From Halomonas saccharevitans (GTDB lineage Bacteria > Pseudomonadota > Gammaproteobacteria > Pseudomonadales > Halomonadaceae): 64,000 nucleotides of DNA. The notes under the pieces are model-generated. The model did no database searches, was not told where the DNA came from, and worked only from the letters and a program-made list of their open reading frames with translations. Positions 1 to 9,382 of the stretch are shown here, piece by piece. The stretch is taken from the NCBI RefSeq assembly GCF_900116405.1, contig NZ_FPAQ01000015.1:1-64000 (forward strand). The letters are read 5' to 3'. Both the position numbers and the translations under genes were made by a program. How positions within the stretch are numbered: the stretch's first letter is position 1; every line of letters begins with the position of its first letter.

Positions 1-347
1 GCCTACTGAAACCTCGTCGGGGCGCGGTCCAGACCATCACGCTGGACAATGGCTCCGAATTCGCCGAGCACCAAGCCGTGTCCAAGGCAGTGACAGCAGC
101 GACATACTTCTGTGATCCCTACTGCTCCGGGCAGCGTGGGACCAACGAGAACACCAATGGCCTGATACGGCAGTACTTTCCCAAGGGAACGGACTTCCGC
201 CAGGTCACCGATGCCGAGCTTCGCAGGGTGCTCAGGAAGCTGAATGACCGCCCTCGAAAACGGCTCGGCTATCGGACACCGGCACAGGTATTCCTGGGGG
301 AATACTCAGGAGCCCTGGATACCGCAGGTGCTGCACTTATTGCTTGA
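1..347 (+). CDS. IS30-family transposase, C-terminal part (5' end outside window)
   Basis: The open frame enters from the left edge (first full codon at base 3) and ends with TGA at 345-347. It shows the last part of a DDE integrase core: TLDNGSEFAEH contains the second catalytic Asp with its usual DNG context, followed by a segment rich in the residues typical of IS30 (YFCDPYCSGQRGTNENTNGLIRQ is split here as CDPYCSGQRGTNENTNG, with the catalytic Glu in NEN) and the tail RKRLGYRTPAQVF. IS30 transposases end shortly after this motif, so the C-terminus looks intact. The element's right end should lie in the following bases (about 325-360), before liuE. Whether the whole element is functional cannot be judged. 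Confidence 0.85.
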   Translation, partial: LLKPRRGAVQTITLDNGSEFAEHQAVSKAVTAATYFCDPYCSGQRGTNENTNGLIRQYFPKGTDFRQVTDAELRRVLRKLNDRPRKRLGYRTPAQVFLGEYSGALDTAGAALIA

Positions 348-369
348 ATTCAGGCGTTGTGGCTGGCCG

Positions 370-1269
370 TTACTTCGCGGACAGCGCCACGCCCACCTTG
401 GAGCGGTTGGGGCGGCCGATGGTCTGGGTGATCCAGGTGCCGGTGGCGGCCAGGGCTTCCAGGTCGATGCCGCTCTCGATGCCGAGGCCATCGAGCAGGT
501 AGACCACGTCCTCGCTCGCCACATTGCCGGAGGCGCCCTTGGCGTAAGGGCAGCCGCCGAGGCCGGCCACTGAGCTGTCGATCACCGCCACGCCTTCCTC
601 GAGCACGGCATAGAGGTTGGCGAGCGCCTGGCCGTAGGTGTCGTGGAAGTGGGCGGCTAGCTTGTCCATCGGCACCTCGCGGGCCACGGCCTCGAGCATG
701 CGCTTGGCCTTGAGCGGGGTACCGGTGCCGATCGTGTCGCCGAGCGAGACCTCGTAGCAGCCCATCTCATACAGCGCCTTGGAGACCTCGGCCACCTTGG
801 CCGGGGCGATCTCGCCCTCGTAGGGGCAGCCGAGCACGCAGGAGACGTAGCCTCGGACCCGCACGTTTGCCTCGCGGGCGCGCTCGAGCACCGGGGCGAA
901 GCGCTCGAGGGACTCGGCCACCGAGCAGTTGATGTTCTTCTGCGAGAAGGCCTCGGAGGCGGCGCCGAACACCGCGACCTCGTCCACGCCGCACTCGAGC
1001 GCCGCCTCTAACCCCCTGAGGTTGGGGGTGAGCGCCGAGTAGGTGACACCTTGGCGGCGCGTCAGGCCCTGCATCACCTCGCGGTGATCGGCCATCTGGG
1101 GCACCCACTTGGGCGAGACGAAGCTCGCCGCCTCGATGTGGGTGAGGCCGGCGGCGCCGAGCCGGTCGATCAGCGCAAGCTTGGTCTCGGTGCCGATCGG
1201 CTCGGGCTCGTTCTGCAGGCCGTCGCGGGGGCCGACCTCGACCAGGCGCACGTTTTGCGGAAATGCCAT
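370..1269 (-). CDS. liuE: Hydroxymethylglutaryl-CoA lyase
   Basis: A 299-residue HMG-CoA lyase (EC 4.1.3.4) that splits HMG-CoA into acetoacetate and acetyl-CoA, the last step of leucine degradation. The N-terminal [12 protein letters not shown] is the metal/substrate-binding start of the HMGL TIM barrel, and [16 protein letters not shown] contains the signature with the catalytic Cys. The start at 1269 (MAFPQN) is preceded by AAGGAG at good spacing; the frame stays open further upstream but into liuD, which is not credible. It is the last gene of liuABCDE, ten bases after liuD. Length is normal for the bacterial enzyme. Cytoplasmic. Confidence 0.95.
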   Translation of the reverse strand: MAFPQNVRLVEVGPRDGLQNEPEPIGTETKLALIDRLGAAGLTHIEAASFVSPKWVPQMADHREVMQGLTRRQGVTYSALTPNLRGLEAALECGVDEVAVFGAASEAFSQKNINCSVAESLERFAPVLERAREANVRVRGYVSCVLGCPYEGEIAPAKVAEVSKALYEMGCYEVSLGDTIGTGTPLKAKRMLEAVAREVPMDKLAAHFHDTYGQALANLYAVLEEGVAVIDSSVAGLGGCPYAKGASGNVASEDVVYLLDGLGIESGIDLEALAATGTWITQTIGRPNRSKVGVALSAK

Positions 1270-1279
1270 GGTGCTCTCC

Positions 1280-3316
1280 TTACTCGTCGGCGGCGAAGTC
1301 GAGCAGCACGTCGCCCTGGCCCACGGTATCGGTGGCCTGGAAGTGGAAGCTTGCCACGTGCCCATCGGCGGGGGCGGTCATGGTGTGCTCCATCTTCATG
1401 GCCTCCATCACCATCAGCGGCATGCCCTTCTCGACGCGGGCGCCGGGCTCGACCAGCAGCGCCACCACGGTGCCGTGCATGGGCGCGGTGAGGGTCGATT
1501 CGGCCTCCTGGCGGCCGTGATCGATGGCGTCGATGCGCCGCCAGAAGAGGCGCGTCTCGCCGCGCGGGTCGACCATCACCACCACGTTGCCATCACGCCG
1601 CGCCTGCAGGCGGCGGCGGTGGCCGTCCAGGGTGATGGCCACGGCGTCGCCCTGGAGCGAATCGAGGCGCGCGGTGAGCGTCTCGCTGCCGATGGTCAGG
1701 TGCCAGGCGGCGTCCTCGCGCTCGCGGGTGCCCTCGACCACCACCACGGCCTCGGAGTCGTCGTCATCCTGGGCATGGGCCGGGTCGCACAGGGCGATGC
1801 GGATGGTGTGCGGCGCATTGAGGCGGAAGCCGTCGTGGCGGTCCCAGGGCGAGTCGCTCTCGCACTCGCGGGCGAGCTGGTGCAGGCCTACCAGGGCGGC
1901 CCCGGCGTACTCCTCGGTGCTGTACTGCTTGGGCGCGAAGAGGGTGGCTTCGTTTTTCTCGATGAAGCGGGTGTCGAGCTCGCAGGCCTGGAAGGCCGGG
2001 TGGGTGGCCAGGCGCTGCAGGAAGGCGCGGTTGGTGACCACGCCCTGCACGTCCAGCGCGGCCAGCGCACGGTTGAGGGTCGCCAGCGCCTGGGCGCGGT
2101 CGTTGCCGTGCACGATCAGCTTGGCGAGCATCGGGTCGTAGTGCATGGAGACGGCATCGCCGGTCTCCACGCCGCTGTCCAGCCGCACGCGGGCAGGGTC
2201 CAGCTCGGCGCCCTTGAGGTCCATGGCGAAGCGGGTGAGGGTACCGGTGGCGGGCAGGAAGTCTTGCTCCGGGTCCTCGGCGTAGAGGCGCGCCTCGAAG
2301 CTGTGGCCGGTGATGGTGAGATCTGCCTGCGCCAGCGGCAGGGCCTCGCCCATGGCCACGCGCAGCTGCCACTCGACCAGATCCTGGCCGGTGATCATCT
2401 CGGTGACCGGGTGCTCCACCTGCAGGCGGGTGTTCATCTCCATGAAGTAGAACGAGCCGTCGGCATCGAGCAGGAACTCGACCGTGCCGGCGCCCACGTA
2501 GCCGATCTCCTTGGCGGCGCGCACCGCGGCCTCGCCCATCTCGCGGCGCAGGCCCTCGCTCATGCCCGGGGCCGGGGCCTCCTCGAGCACCTTCTGGTGG
2601 CGGCGCTGCACGGAGCAGTCGCGCTCGAAGAGATAGACGCCGGCGCCGTGGCTGTCGCAGAACACCTGCACTTCCACGTGGCGCGGCTGGGTCAGGTACT
2701 TCTCGATCAGCATGCGCTGGTCGCCGAAGGCGGCCTGGGACTCGCGACGGCAGCCGTCGAGCGCGGCCTGGAAGCCCTCGCTGGACTCCACCACGCGCAT
2801 GCCCTTGCCGCCGCCGCCGGCGCTCGCCTTGAGCAGCACCGGGTAGCCGATCTTGTCGGCCTCGGCCTTGAGCAGGGCGTCGTCCTGGTCGTCGCCGTGG
2901 TAGCCCGGTACCAGCGGCACGCCGGCGTTGGCCATGCGCGCCTTGGCGGCGGACTTGTCGCCCATGGCGGCGATGGCCGAGGCGGGCGGGCCGACGAAGA
3001 CGATGCCGGCCTGGTCGAGCGCCTCGACGAAGGCGCCGTTCTCGGAGAGGAAGCCGTAGCCCGGGTGGATGGCGCCGGCGCCGCTGCGGCGGGCGGCCTC
3101 GACCACGGCCTCGACCTTGAGGTAGCTCTCGCGGGCCGCGGCGGGGCCGAGGCGGATCGCCTCGTCGGCCTCGCGCACGTGGCGGGCGTTGGCGTCGGCA
3201 TCGGAGTAGACGGCGACGGTGCGCAGGCCCATGGCACGCGCCGTGCGCATGACCCGGCAGGCGATCTCGCCGCGGTTGGCGACCAGCAGGGTGTCGAAGG
3301 GGGTCGAACGGCTCAT
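1280..3316 (-). CDS. liuD: Methylcrotonyl-CoA carboxylase, biotin-containing alpha subunit
   Basis: A 678-residue biotin carboxylase plus biotin carrier. The N-terminus ([17 protein letters not shown]) starts the biotin carboxylase domain; the ATP-grasp glycine loop [12 protein letters not shown] and [16 protein letters not shown] follow around residues 160-300. The biotinyl domain is at the C-terminus, with [11 protein letters not shown] carrying the biotinylated Lys (about K641). With LiuB it carboxylates 3-methylcrotonyl-CoA in leucine degradation. The neighbours LiuA, B, C and E separate it from acetyl-, propionyl- or geranyl-CoA carboxylase alpha chains. Its start overlaps the end of liuC by four bases, indicating translational coupling. 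Confidence 0.95.
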   Translation of the reverse strand: MSRSTPFDTLLVANRGEIACRVMRTARAMGLRTVAVYSDADANARHVREADEAIRLGPAAARESYLKVEAVVEAARRSGAGAIHPGYGFLSENGAFVEALDQAGIVFVGPPASAIAAMGDKSAAKARMANAGVPLVPGYHGDDQDDALLKAEADKIGYPVLLKASAGGGGKGMRVVESSEGFQAALDGCRRESQAAFGDQRMLIEKYLTQPRHVEVQVFCDSHGAGVYLFERDCSVQRRHQKVLEEAPAPGMSEGLRREMGEAAVRAAKEIGYVGAGTVEFLLDADGSFYFMEMNTRLQVEHPVTEMITGQDLVEWQLRVAMGEALPLAQADLTITGHSFEARLYAEDPEQDFLPATGTLTRFAMDLKGAELDPARVRLDSGVETGDAVSMHYDPMLAKLIVHGNDRAQALATLNRALAALDVQGVVTNRAFLQRLATHPAFQACELDTRFIEKNEATLFAPKQYSTEEYAGAALVGLHQLARECESDSPWDRHDGFRLNAPHTIRIALCDPAHAQDDDDSEAVVVVEGTREREDAAWHLTIGSETLTARLDSLQGDAVAITLDGHRRRLQARRDGNVVVMVDPRGETRLFWRRIDAIDHGRQEAESTLTAPMHGTVVALLVEPGARVEKGMPLMVMEAMKMEHTMTAPADGHVASFHFQATDTVGQGDVLLDFAADE

Positions 3317-4158
3317 GAGCGGCGCTCCGTGGCGGTCGTGTCGGGATTATTCTGGGGGGCGTCGGTGGTCCAGGCGGGGCGGCGCTTGTCGAAGAAGCTG
3401 GCGAGCCCCTCCTGGCCCTCGGCGCTGACGCGAAGCTCGGCGATCACCCGGCAGGTGTGCTCGCGGGTGGCCTTGCTGTCGGGCTCACGGGCGACCTCGG
3501 CGAGCAGCGCCTTGGTGGCGCGCTGGGCCTGGGGCGAGCCGGCCAGCAGGGTCTCGAGCATGGCGTCGACGGCGGCGTCGAGCTCGTCGGGGGCGACCAC
3601 CCGATGCACCAGGTCGAGGCCCTGGGCGGTGGCGGCGTCCATCACCTCGGCGGTCAGCGCGTAGCGGCGCGCCTGGCGCTCGCCGAGGGCGCGCTGCACG
3701 TAGGGGCTGATCACCGCCGGCGAGAGGCCGATCTTCACCTCGGAGAGGCAGAACTTCGCCTTCTCGGAGGCGACCACCACGTCGCAGCAGGCGGCGAGGC
3801 CCACGGCGCCGCCGAAGGCCGCGCCCTGCACCCGGCACAGGGTGGGGCAGGGCAGGGTGTCCAGGCGGTGCATCAGGGTCGCGAGCTTGCGCGAGTCGGC
3901 GAGGTTGCCGTCGAAGTCGTACTCGACCATGCGCTTCATCCAGCCGAGGTCGGCCCCGGCGGAGAAGCTCTTGCCCTCGGAGCCCAGCACCACCACGCGG
4001 ACCTCGCCGTGGTGGGCACCATCATGCAGGCGCTCGAGGTGGGCATTGAGCTCGGCGATCAGATGGTCGTCGAAGGCGTTGTGCACGTCCGGGCGGTCCA
4101 GCGTCAGCCGGGCCACGCCGCGGTCGTCGATCGTCAGTCGGGAATATGTCGGCGTCAT
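3313..4158 (-). CDS. liuC: Methylglutaconyl-CoA hydratase (enoyl-CoA hydratase family)
   Basis: A 281-residue crotonase-fold protein. LDRPDVHNAFDDHLIAEL is the family's N-terminal substrate loop, SFSAGADLGWMKRM the CoA-binding and first oxyanion segment, and GAAFGGAVGLAACCDVVVA the second oxyanion-hole region. By position between liuB and liuD it should hydrate 3-methylglutaconyl-CoA to HMG-CoA (EC 4.2.1.18). The start at 4158 (MTPTYSRL) is preferred; an upstream in-frame ATG at 4209 would overlap the end of liuB and adds an unconserved Cys/Arg-rich leader. The family contains many related hydratases, so the exact substrate rests on context. Confidence 0.93.
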   Translation of the reverse strand: MTPTYSRLTIDDRGVARLTLDRPDVHNAFDDHLIAELNAHLERLHDGAHHGEVRVVVLGSEGKSFSAGADLGWMKRMVEYDFDGNLADSRKLATLMHRLDTLPCPTLCRVQGAAFGGAVGLAACCDVVVASEKAKFCLSEVKIGLSPAVISPYVQRALGERQARRYALTAEVMDAATAQGLDLVHRVVAPDELDAAVDAMLETLLAGSPQAQRATKALLAEVAREPDSKATREHTCRVIAELRVSAEGQEGLASFFDKRRPAWTTDAPQNNPDTTATERRS

Positions 4159-4165
4159 CTCGACC

Positions 4166-5773
4166 TCACATCCGGAACACGCCGAAGCGCGTCTCTTCCA
4201 CTTCGGCATTGAGGGCGGCGGCGAGCGACAGGCCGAGGACCTCGCGGGTCTGCAGCGGGTCGATCACGCCGTCGTCCCACAGCCGCGCACTGGCGTAGTT
4301 GGGGTGGCCCTGGTGCTCGTACTGCTCGCGGGTCGGCGCCTTGAAGGCCTCTTCCTCGTCCTTCGTCCACTCGCGGCCCTCGCGCTCGATCTGCTCGCGC
4401 TTGACCTGGGAGAGCACGCCGGCGGCCTGTTCACCCCCCATGACGGAAATCCTGGCATTCGGCCACATGAACAGCAGGTTGGGCTCGAAGGCGCGGCCGC
4501 ACATGCCGTAGTTGCCGGCGCCGAAGCTGCCGCCGATCAGCACGGTGAACTTGGGCACCCGGGCGCAGGCCACGGCGGTGACCAGCTTGGCGCCGTGCTT
4601 GGCGATGCCCTCGTGCTCGTACTTGGAGCCGACCATGAAGCCGGTGATGTTCTGCAGGAACACCAGCGGGATTTTCCTCTGCGCACAAAGTTCGATGAAG
4701 TGTGCGCCCTTCACGGCGGATTCGGAGAACAGCACGCCGTTGTTGGCGACGATGCCCACCGGGTGGCCGTGGATGTGCGCGAAGCCGGTGACCAGGGTGT
4801 CGCCGTAGGTGCGCTTGAACTCGTCGAAGTCGGAGTCGTCGACGATGCGCCCGATCACCTCGCGCACGTCGTAGGGCTTCTTGAGGTCGGTGCCGACGAT
4901 GCCGTAGAGCTCCGTCGGGTCGAGGCGCGGCGGCCTGGAGGGCTGCATCTTCAGCTCGCCGCGCTTCTGCCAGTTGAGCCGCGACACGCAGGCGCGGGCC
5001 AGCTGCAGGGCGTGGGCATCGTTCTCGGCGTAGTGGTCGGCCACGCCGCTGACCTTGGCGTGCACGTCGGCGCCGCCCAGGTCCTCGGCGCTGATGCTCT
5101 CGCCGGTGGCGGCCTTCACCAGGGGCGGGCCGCCGAGGAAGATGGTGCCCTGCTCGCGGACGATGATCGACTCGTCGGCCATGGCCGGCACGTAGGCGCC
5201 GCCGGCGGTGCAGGAGCCCATCACCACGGCGATCTGTGGGATGCCTTCGGCGGAGAGCGTGGCCTGGTTGTAGAAGATGCGCCCGAAGTGGTCGCGATCC
5301 GGGAAGACCTCGTCCTGGCGGGGCAGGAAGGCGCCGCCGGAGTCGACCAGGTAGAGGCACGGCAGGCGATGCTTGCGGGCGATCTCCTGGGCGCGCAGGT
5401 GCTTCTTCACGGTCAGTGGGAAGTAGGTGCCGCCCTTGACCGTGGCGTCGTTGGCGACGATCACGCACTCCACCCCCGAGACCCGGCCGATGCCGGTGAC
5501 CACGCCGGCGGCGGGCACCGGGCCGTCGTAGACCTCATGGGCGGCCAGGGACGAGAACTCGAGGAAGGGCGAGCCCTCGTCGATCAGGTGGTCGATGCGG
5601 TCGCGCACGAACAGCTTGCCGCGGGACTCGTGGCGGGCGCGGGCCTTCTCGCCGCCGCCCTGGTGGATGGCGGCGGTCAGCTCGCGCAGCTTGCCGACCT
5701 CGTGTCGCATGGCGACGTCGTTGGCCTGGAAGGCCTCGCTGCGCGGATTGATCTGGGTCTGGAGGATGCTCAT
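4166..5773 (-). CDS. liuB: Methylcrotonyl-CoA carboxylase, carboxyltransferase beta subunit
   Basis: A 535-residue acetyl-CoA-carboxylase-type carboxyltransferase. It carries the two crotonase-like halves: the N-half with [18 protein letters not shown] and the C-half with [17 protein letters not shown] and [18 protein letters not shown], where the glycine-rich loops form the oxyanion holes. It transfers CO2 from biotin on LiuD to 3-methylcrotonyl-CoA. Length (about 535) is that of MCC beta rather than propionyl-CoA carboxylase beta (about 510). It lies 12 bases after liuA and 7 bases before liuC. Cytoplasmic. Confidence 0.95.
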   Translation of the reverse strand: MSILQTQINPRSEAFQANDVAMRHEVGKLRELTAAIHQGGGEKARARHESRGKLFVRDRIDHLIDEGSPFLEFSSLAAHEVYDGPVPAAGVVTGIGRVSGVECVIVANDATVKGGTYFPLTVKKHLRAQEIARKHRLPCLYLVDSGGAFLPRQDEVFPDRDHFGRIFYNQATLSAEGIPQIAVVMGSCTAGGAYVPAMADESIIVREQGTIFLGGPPLVKAATGESISAEDLGGADVHAKVSGVADHYAENDAHALQLARACVSRLNWQKRGELKMQPSRPPRLDPTELYGIVGTDLKKPYDVREVIGRIVDDSDFDEFKRTYGDTLVTGFAHIHGHPVGIVANNGVLFSESAVKGAHFIELCAQRKIPLVFLQNITGFMVGSKYEHEGIAKHGAKLVTAVACARVPKFTVLIGGSFGAGNYGMCGRAFEPNLLFMWPNARISVMGGEQAAGVLSQVKREQIEREGREWTKDEEEAFKAPTREQYEHQGHPNYASARLWDDGVIDPLQTREVLGLSLAAALNAEVEETRFGVFRM

Positions 5774-5785
5774 GGAACGCCGCCC

Positions 5786-6955
5786 TTACTTGGATTCGTT
5801 GAACAGCTCGCGGCCGATCAGCATGCGACGGATCTCGCTGGTGCCGGCACCGATCTCGTAGAGCTTGGCATCGCGCAGCAGCCGCCCGGTGGGGTACTCG
5901 TTGATGTAGCCGTTGCCGCCGAGCAGCTGGATGGCGTCCAGCGCCACCTGGGTGGCCTTCTCGGCGCAGTAGAGGATCACGCCGGCGGCGTCCTTGCGCG
6001 AGGTGCGGCCACGGTCGCAGCCCGCCGCCACCGCGTAGAGGTAGGCGCGGCAGGCGTTCAGGGTGGTGTACATGTCGGCGATCTTGCCCTGCACCAGCTG
6101 GAACTCGCCGATCGACTGGTTGAACTGCTTCCGCTCGTGGACGTAGGGCACCACGATGTCCATGGCCGCCTGCATGATGCCGATGGGGCCGGCGGCGAGC
6201 ACGGTGCGCTCATAGTCCAGACCGCTCATCAGCACCTTCACGCCGCGGCCCACCTCGCCGAGCACGTTGGCTTCCGGCACCTCGCAGTCCTGGAATACCA
6301 GCTCGCAGGTGTTGGAGCCGCGCATGCCGAGCTTGTCGAGCTTCTGGGCGGTAGAGAAGCCGGGCATGTCCTTCTCGATAATGAAGGCGGTGATGCCCTT
6401 GGAGCCGGCCTCGGGGTCGGTCTTGGCGTAGACCACCAGCACGTCGGCGTCGGGGCCGTTGGTGATCCACATCTTGTTGCCGTTGAGGACGTACTTGTCA
6501 CCCTCCTTGCGGGCGCGCAGCTTCATGGAGACCACGTCGGAGCCGGCGCCCGGCTCGGACATGGCCAGCGCGCCGACGTGCTCGCCGCTGATCAGCTTGG
6601 GCAGGTACTTGGCCTTCTGCTCTGCCGAGGCGTTGATCTTGAGCTGGTTCACGCAGAGGTTGGAGTGCGCGCCGTAGGAGAGCCCCACCGAGGCGCTGGC
6701 CCGGGAGATCTCCTCCATGGCGATGCAGTGGGCGAGGTAGCCCATGCCGCTGCCGCCGTCCTCGTCCGAGACGGTGATGCCGAGCAGCCCCATGTCGCCG
6801 AACTTCTTCCACAGGTCGTTGGGAAACTCGTTCTTCTCGTCGATCTCGGCGGCGCGCGGGGCGATCTCGTCACGCGCGAAGGCGTTGACGTGATCGCGCA
6901 GCATGTTCAGCTCGTCGTCGAGGCCGAAATCGAGGGGTTGGTAGGGCGTGTGCAT
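5786..6955 (-). CDS. liuA: Isovaleryl-CoA dehydrogenase
   Basis: A 389-residue acyl-CoA dehydrogenase, first gene of the liu operon. The three domains are recognisable: an alpha-helical N-domain, a beta-domain with [13 protein letters not shown] and [19 protein letters not shown] (FAD/substrate binding) and a C-terminal helical domain with [33 protein letters not shown] (split here for length: [13 protein letters not shown], then [11 protein letters not shown]). Isovaleryl-CoA dehydrogenases place the catalytic Glu in helix G rather than near the C-terminus, and the position near the end is Gly here (EIGAGTSEI), consistent with that. It oxidises isovaleryl-CoA to 3-methylcrotonyl-CoA, passing electrons to ETF. 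Confidence 0.95.
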   Translation of the reverse strand: MHTPYQPLDFGLDDELNMLRDHVNAFARDEIAPRAAEIDEKNEFPNDLWKKFGDMGLLGITVSDEDGGSGMGYLAHCIAMEEISRASASVGLSYGAHSNLCVNQLKINASAEQKAKYLPKLISGEHVGALAMSEPGAGSDVVSMKLRARKEGDKYVLNGNKMWITNGPDADVLVVYAKTDPEAGSKGITAFIIEKDMPGFSTAQKLDKLGMRGSNTCELVFQDCEVPEANVLGEVGRGVKVLMSGLDYERTVLAAGPIGIMQAAMDIVVPYVHERKQFNQSIGEFQLVQGKIADMYTTLNACRAYLYAVAAGCDRGRTSRKDAAGVILYCAEKATQVALDAIQLLGGNGYINEYPTGRLLRDAKLYEIGAGTSEIRRMLIGRELFNESK

Positions 6956-7059
6956 GGCAGGGCTCCCGTCGTGTCAGGTGACGCGCCTTGTGCGTGAGCG
7001 AGGGCGCGACAGGCAAACTGGTGTCATCGAAATGGCAGATGGCACAAGACTAGGCGAGG

Positions 7060-7075
7060 TTGACGTTAACGTAAA
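7060..7075 (-). promoter_or_regulatory. LiuR-like operator upstream of liuA
   Basis: TTGACGTTAACGTAAA, with perfect dyad core ACGTTAACGT at 7063-7072, lies 105 bases upstream of the liuA start. This is the form of operator known for the MerR-family regulator LiuR in gammaproteobacterial leucine-degradation operons. It fits a MerR-type arrangement between -35 and -10, but I could not fix the hexamers. No liuR gene is adjacent, unlike the common liuR-liuABCDE order. Confidence 0.65.
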
Positions 7076-7231
7076 GTGCAGCATCGCTCGGCTTAGACCA
7101 AGGTGGCAATCGCGAGGCGCCGGCCCGAGATCCGCCGCCGTGAAGCGGCGGGGCCTGGGTTTTCTGCGTTTGTTGGGCGACCATTCCGACTCAGCGAAGG
7201 GAAACGGGGCTATCCGGGGAGGCGCGCGATC

Positions 7232-9205
7232 ATGAAGCTCATGCGAGGGGCATCGAGCGTTTTGCTGGTCTGGCTATGGGCGGCCATGGTCCTGGGCGCG
7301 GGCATCGATGGGCAGGATCGTGAACGGGAGCAACGCGAGCGGCCTGAAGTCGAGAAACAGGCGATCGAACGCCAGGACCTCGAGGCCTTCGTCGACGGCT
7401 TTGTGACCGCGCGCATGGAGGCACACCATGTCGCCGGCGTCACGGTGGCGGTGGTCAAGAATGACGCGCTGGTGCTGGCCAGGGGCTTCGGGTCGGCCGA
7501 CATAGAGGCCGGGCGCCCGGTGGTGGCCGAGCGGACCCTGTTCCGGCCGGGTTCGATCTCCAAGCTCTTCACCTGGACGGCGGTGATGCAGCTGGTGGAA
7601 CAGGGCCGACTCGACCTGGACACCGACGTCCGCGAGTACCTGCCAGGCTTCCCTCTGGAGACCCGCTATTCGGCACCCATCACCCTGCGCCAGCTGATGG
7701 CCCACACGCCGGGCTTCGAGGACACGGCCATGGGCCATCTCTTCGAGGATGACCCCGACGCCGTGCTGTCGTTGCCGGAGTATCTTCGCCGTCATGCCCC
7801 GGCCCAGGTGCGTCCGCCGGGCACCTGGCCGGCCTACTCCAACTTCGGGGTGGCGCTGGCCGGTCGGGTGGTGGAAGTGGTCAGCGGCCTGTCCTGGGAG
7901 GCCTATGCCGAGCGCCACCTGCTGGCGCCGCTGGGCATGCGAGACAGCACCTTTCGCGAGCCCTGGGGGCCGCAGCGCGAGCAGACCCCCATGGCCCCGG
8001 CCCTGCGCGAGCGGGTCAGCGAGGGCTACCAGTGGGTCGATGGCGCCTTCCGGCCGGGCGGCTTCACCTTCGTCGGCGGCATCGGCCCGGCGGGCAGCCT
8101 CTCCACCACGGCGACCGACATGGCGCGCTTCATGCGCGCCCACCTCAATGAGGGCCGGCTCGGCGAGGTGGCACTGCTCGCACCGGAGACGGCCCGTGAG
8201 ATGCAGCGCACCCACTATCGGGTGGCGCCGGGGCAGCCCGGCATGGCCCACGGTTTCATCGAGAGCGAGATCGCCGGCTACCGGGCCCTCGGCCATGGCG
8301 GCGGCACGGTGCATTTCGTCTCCGATCTGCAGCTGATCCCAGAGTTGGAGCTTGGCGTGTTCATCAGCACCAACAGCAACGGCGGCCAGGCGCTGATCCG
8401 CGGCTTCGCCGAGGAACTGGTGCGCCGCTACTTTCCGGCCGAACCACCCTCCACCGCCTCGGCGCCCGACGATCCGCAACGCTATGCGGGGGACTACCTC
8501 TCCACACGGCGACCCTACACCACGGTCGAGGCGCTGCTGAATCACGACATGGCCAGCGTCCACCTGGACCGGGACGGCCAGCTGGTGCTGAGCCGCCGAG
8601 GACGAGAGATTCGTCTGATGCCGGCGCAGGGGGAGGGAGAAGGAGAGGGGCTCTTCCGCCAGGCCGATAGCGGCGAGCCGCTGCGCTTTCTTGATGACCA
8701 GAGCGGCACGGTGACCCACCTGGCGGTGCCGGAGCCGATCATGGTGATGGAGCGGGTCGGGCCGCTGGCCAACCCGCGCTGGCGACTCGCCTTCCTCGGC
8801 CTTGCTGGGCTGGTGTTCGTCGCCACCCTAGGCTCGGCTCTGTTGGGCGGCTGGCGCCGGCCTCGTGCGCGCCGGGCCACGGTGCGCTGGGCGGCGCGGC
8901 TGACGCTGCTGGCCGCGGGGCTCTGGGTGGTGAGCATGGTCCTCGCCCTGGCCGGGGTGCTGCCCATCACGCGGGACGTGGGGCTCGTCTTCTTCGGCTT
9001 CCCGCCGCCGGCCTTCGTGGCCGCTCAGGTCATTGCCATGTTAGCGGGGGCGCTGAGCCTGGGGAGCCTCGCCCTGCTGGCGCCGGTGCTGGGTGAAACC
9101 GGCTGGACGCCGGGCCGGCGCCTGCGCCATGCCGGGCTGGTCGTGCTGCTCACCCTCACCCTGGTGACGGTCTGGCAGTTCAATGGTTTCGTGCTGATGG
9201 GCTGA
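7232..9205 (+). CDS. Periplasmic beta-lactamase-family serine hydrolase with C-terminal membrane helices
   Basis: A 657-residue protein. An N-terminal signal or anchor (residues 1-25, rich in Leu/Val/Trp) leads to a class-C-beta-lactamase/penicillin-binding fold: S-I-S-K at 108-111 is the catalytic SxxK, AYSNFG gives the Tyr-x-Asn, and HGGG near residue 350 replaces the KTG triad. After a linker region, four hydrophobic segments occupy roughly residues 510-657, so the hydrolase is probably held at the periplasmic face. Family members include esterases, D-aminopeptidases and peptidoglycan-modifying enzymes; the substrate cannot be assigned. Start 7232 is chosen because GGGGAGG precedes it; the frame extends upstream without a ribosome site. 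Stand-alone, plus strand. Confidence 0.8.
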   Translation: MKLMRGASSVLLVWLWAAMVLGAGIDGQDREREQRERPEVEKQAIERQDLEAFVDGFVTARMEAHHVAGVTVAVVKNDALVLARGFGSADIEAGRPVVAERTLFRPGSISKLFTWTAVMQLVEQGRLDLDTDVREYLPGFPLETRYSAPITLRQLMAHTPGFEDTAMGHLFEDDPDAVLSLPEYLRRHAPAQVRPPGTWPAYSNFGVALAGRVVEVVSGLSWEAYAERHLLAPLGMRDSTFREPWGPQREQTPMAPALRERVSEGYQWVDGAFRPGGFTFVGGIGPAGSLSTTATDMARFMRAHLNEGRLGEVALLAPETAREMQRTHYRVAPGQPGMAHGFIESEIAGYRALGHGGGTVHFVSDLQLIPELELGVFISTNSNGGQALIRGFAEELVRRYFPAEPPSTASAPDDPQRYAGDYLSTRRPYTTVEALLNHDMASVHLDRDGQLVLSRRGREIRLMPAQGEGEGEGLFRQADSGEPLRFLDDQSGTVTHLAVPEPIMVMERVGPLANPRWRLAFLGLAGLVFVATLGSALLGGWRRPRARRATVRWAARLTLLAAGLWVVSMVLALAGVLPITRDVGLVFFGFPPPAFVAAQVIAMLAGALSLGSLALLAPVLGETGWTPGRRLRHAGLVVLLTLTLVTVWQFNGFVLMG

Positions 9206-9382
9206 GGCCAGAAACACTCCCGCCACGCAAGGATCACAACAAGCTGTCGAGGAGGGGACCTCGACGTTGACTGGGCGTCGTTACTCTTCCGAAGTCAGCG
9301 TGATAACTTGCTTATAAAACCTGTCTCGAACTTGCAAATCACGCGGGTCGGTCAATCGCGACACATCAAGGGGTGTACTGCC

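Noticed and set aside
1109..6997. Very long plus-strand open frames (up to about 1050 codons) opposite the liu genes
   Set aside because: They are antisense shadows in GC-rich DNA; their products are low-complexity Gly/Ala/His/Leu sequence, and the minus strand encodes the recognised liu enzymes.
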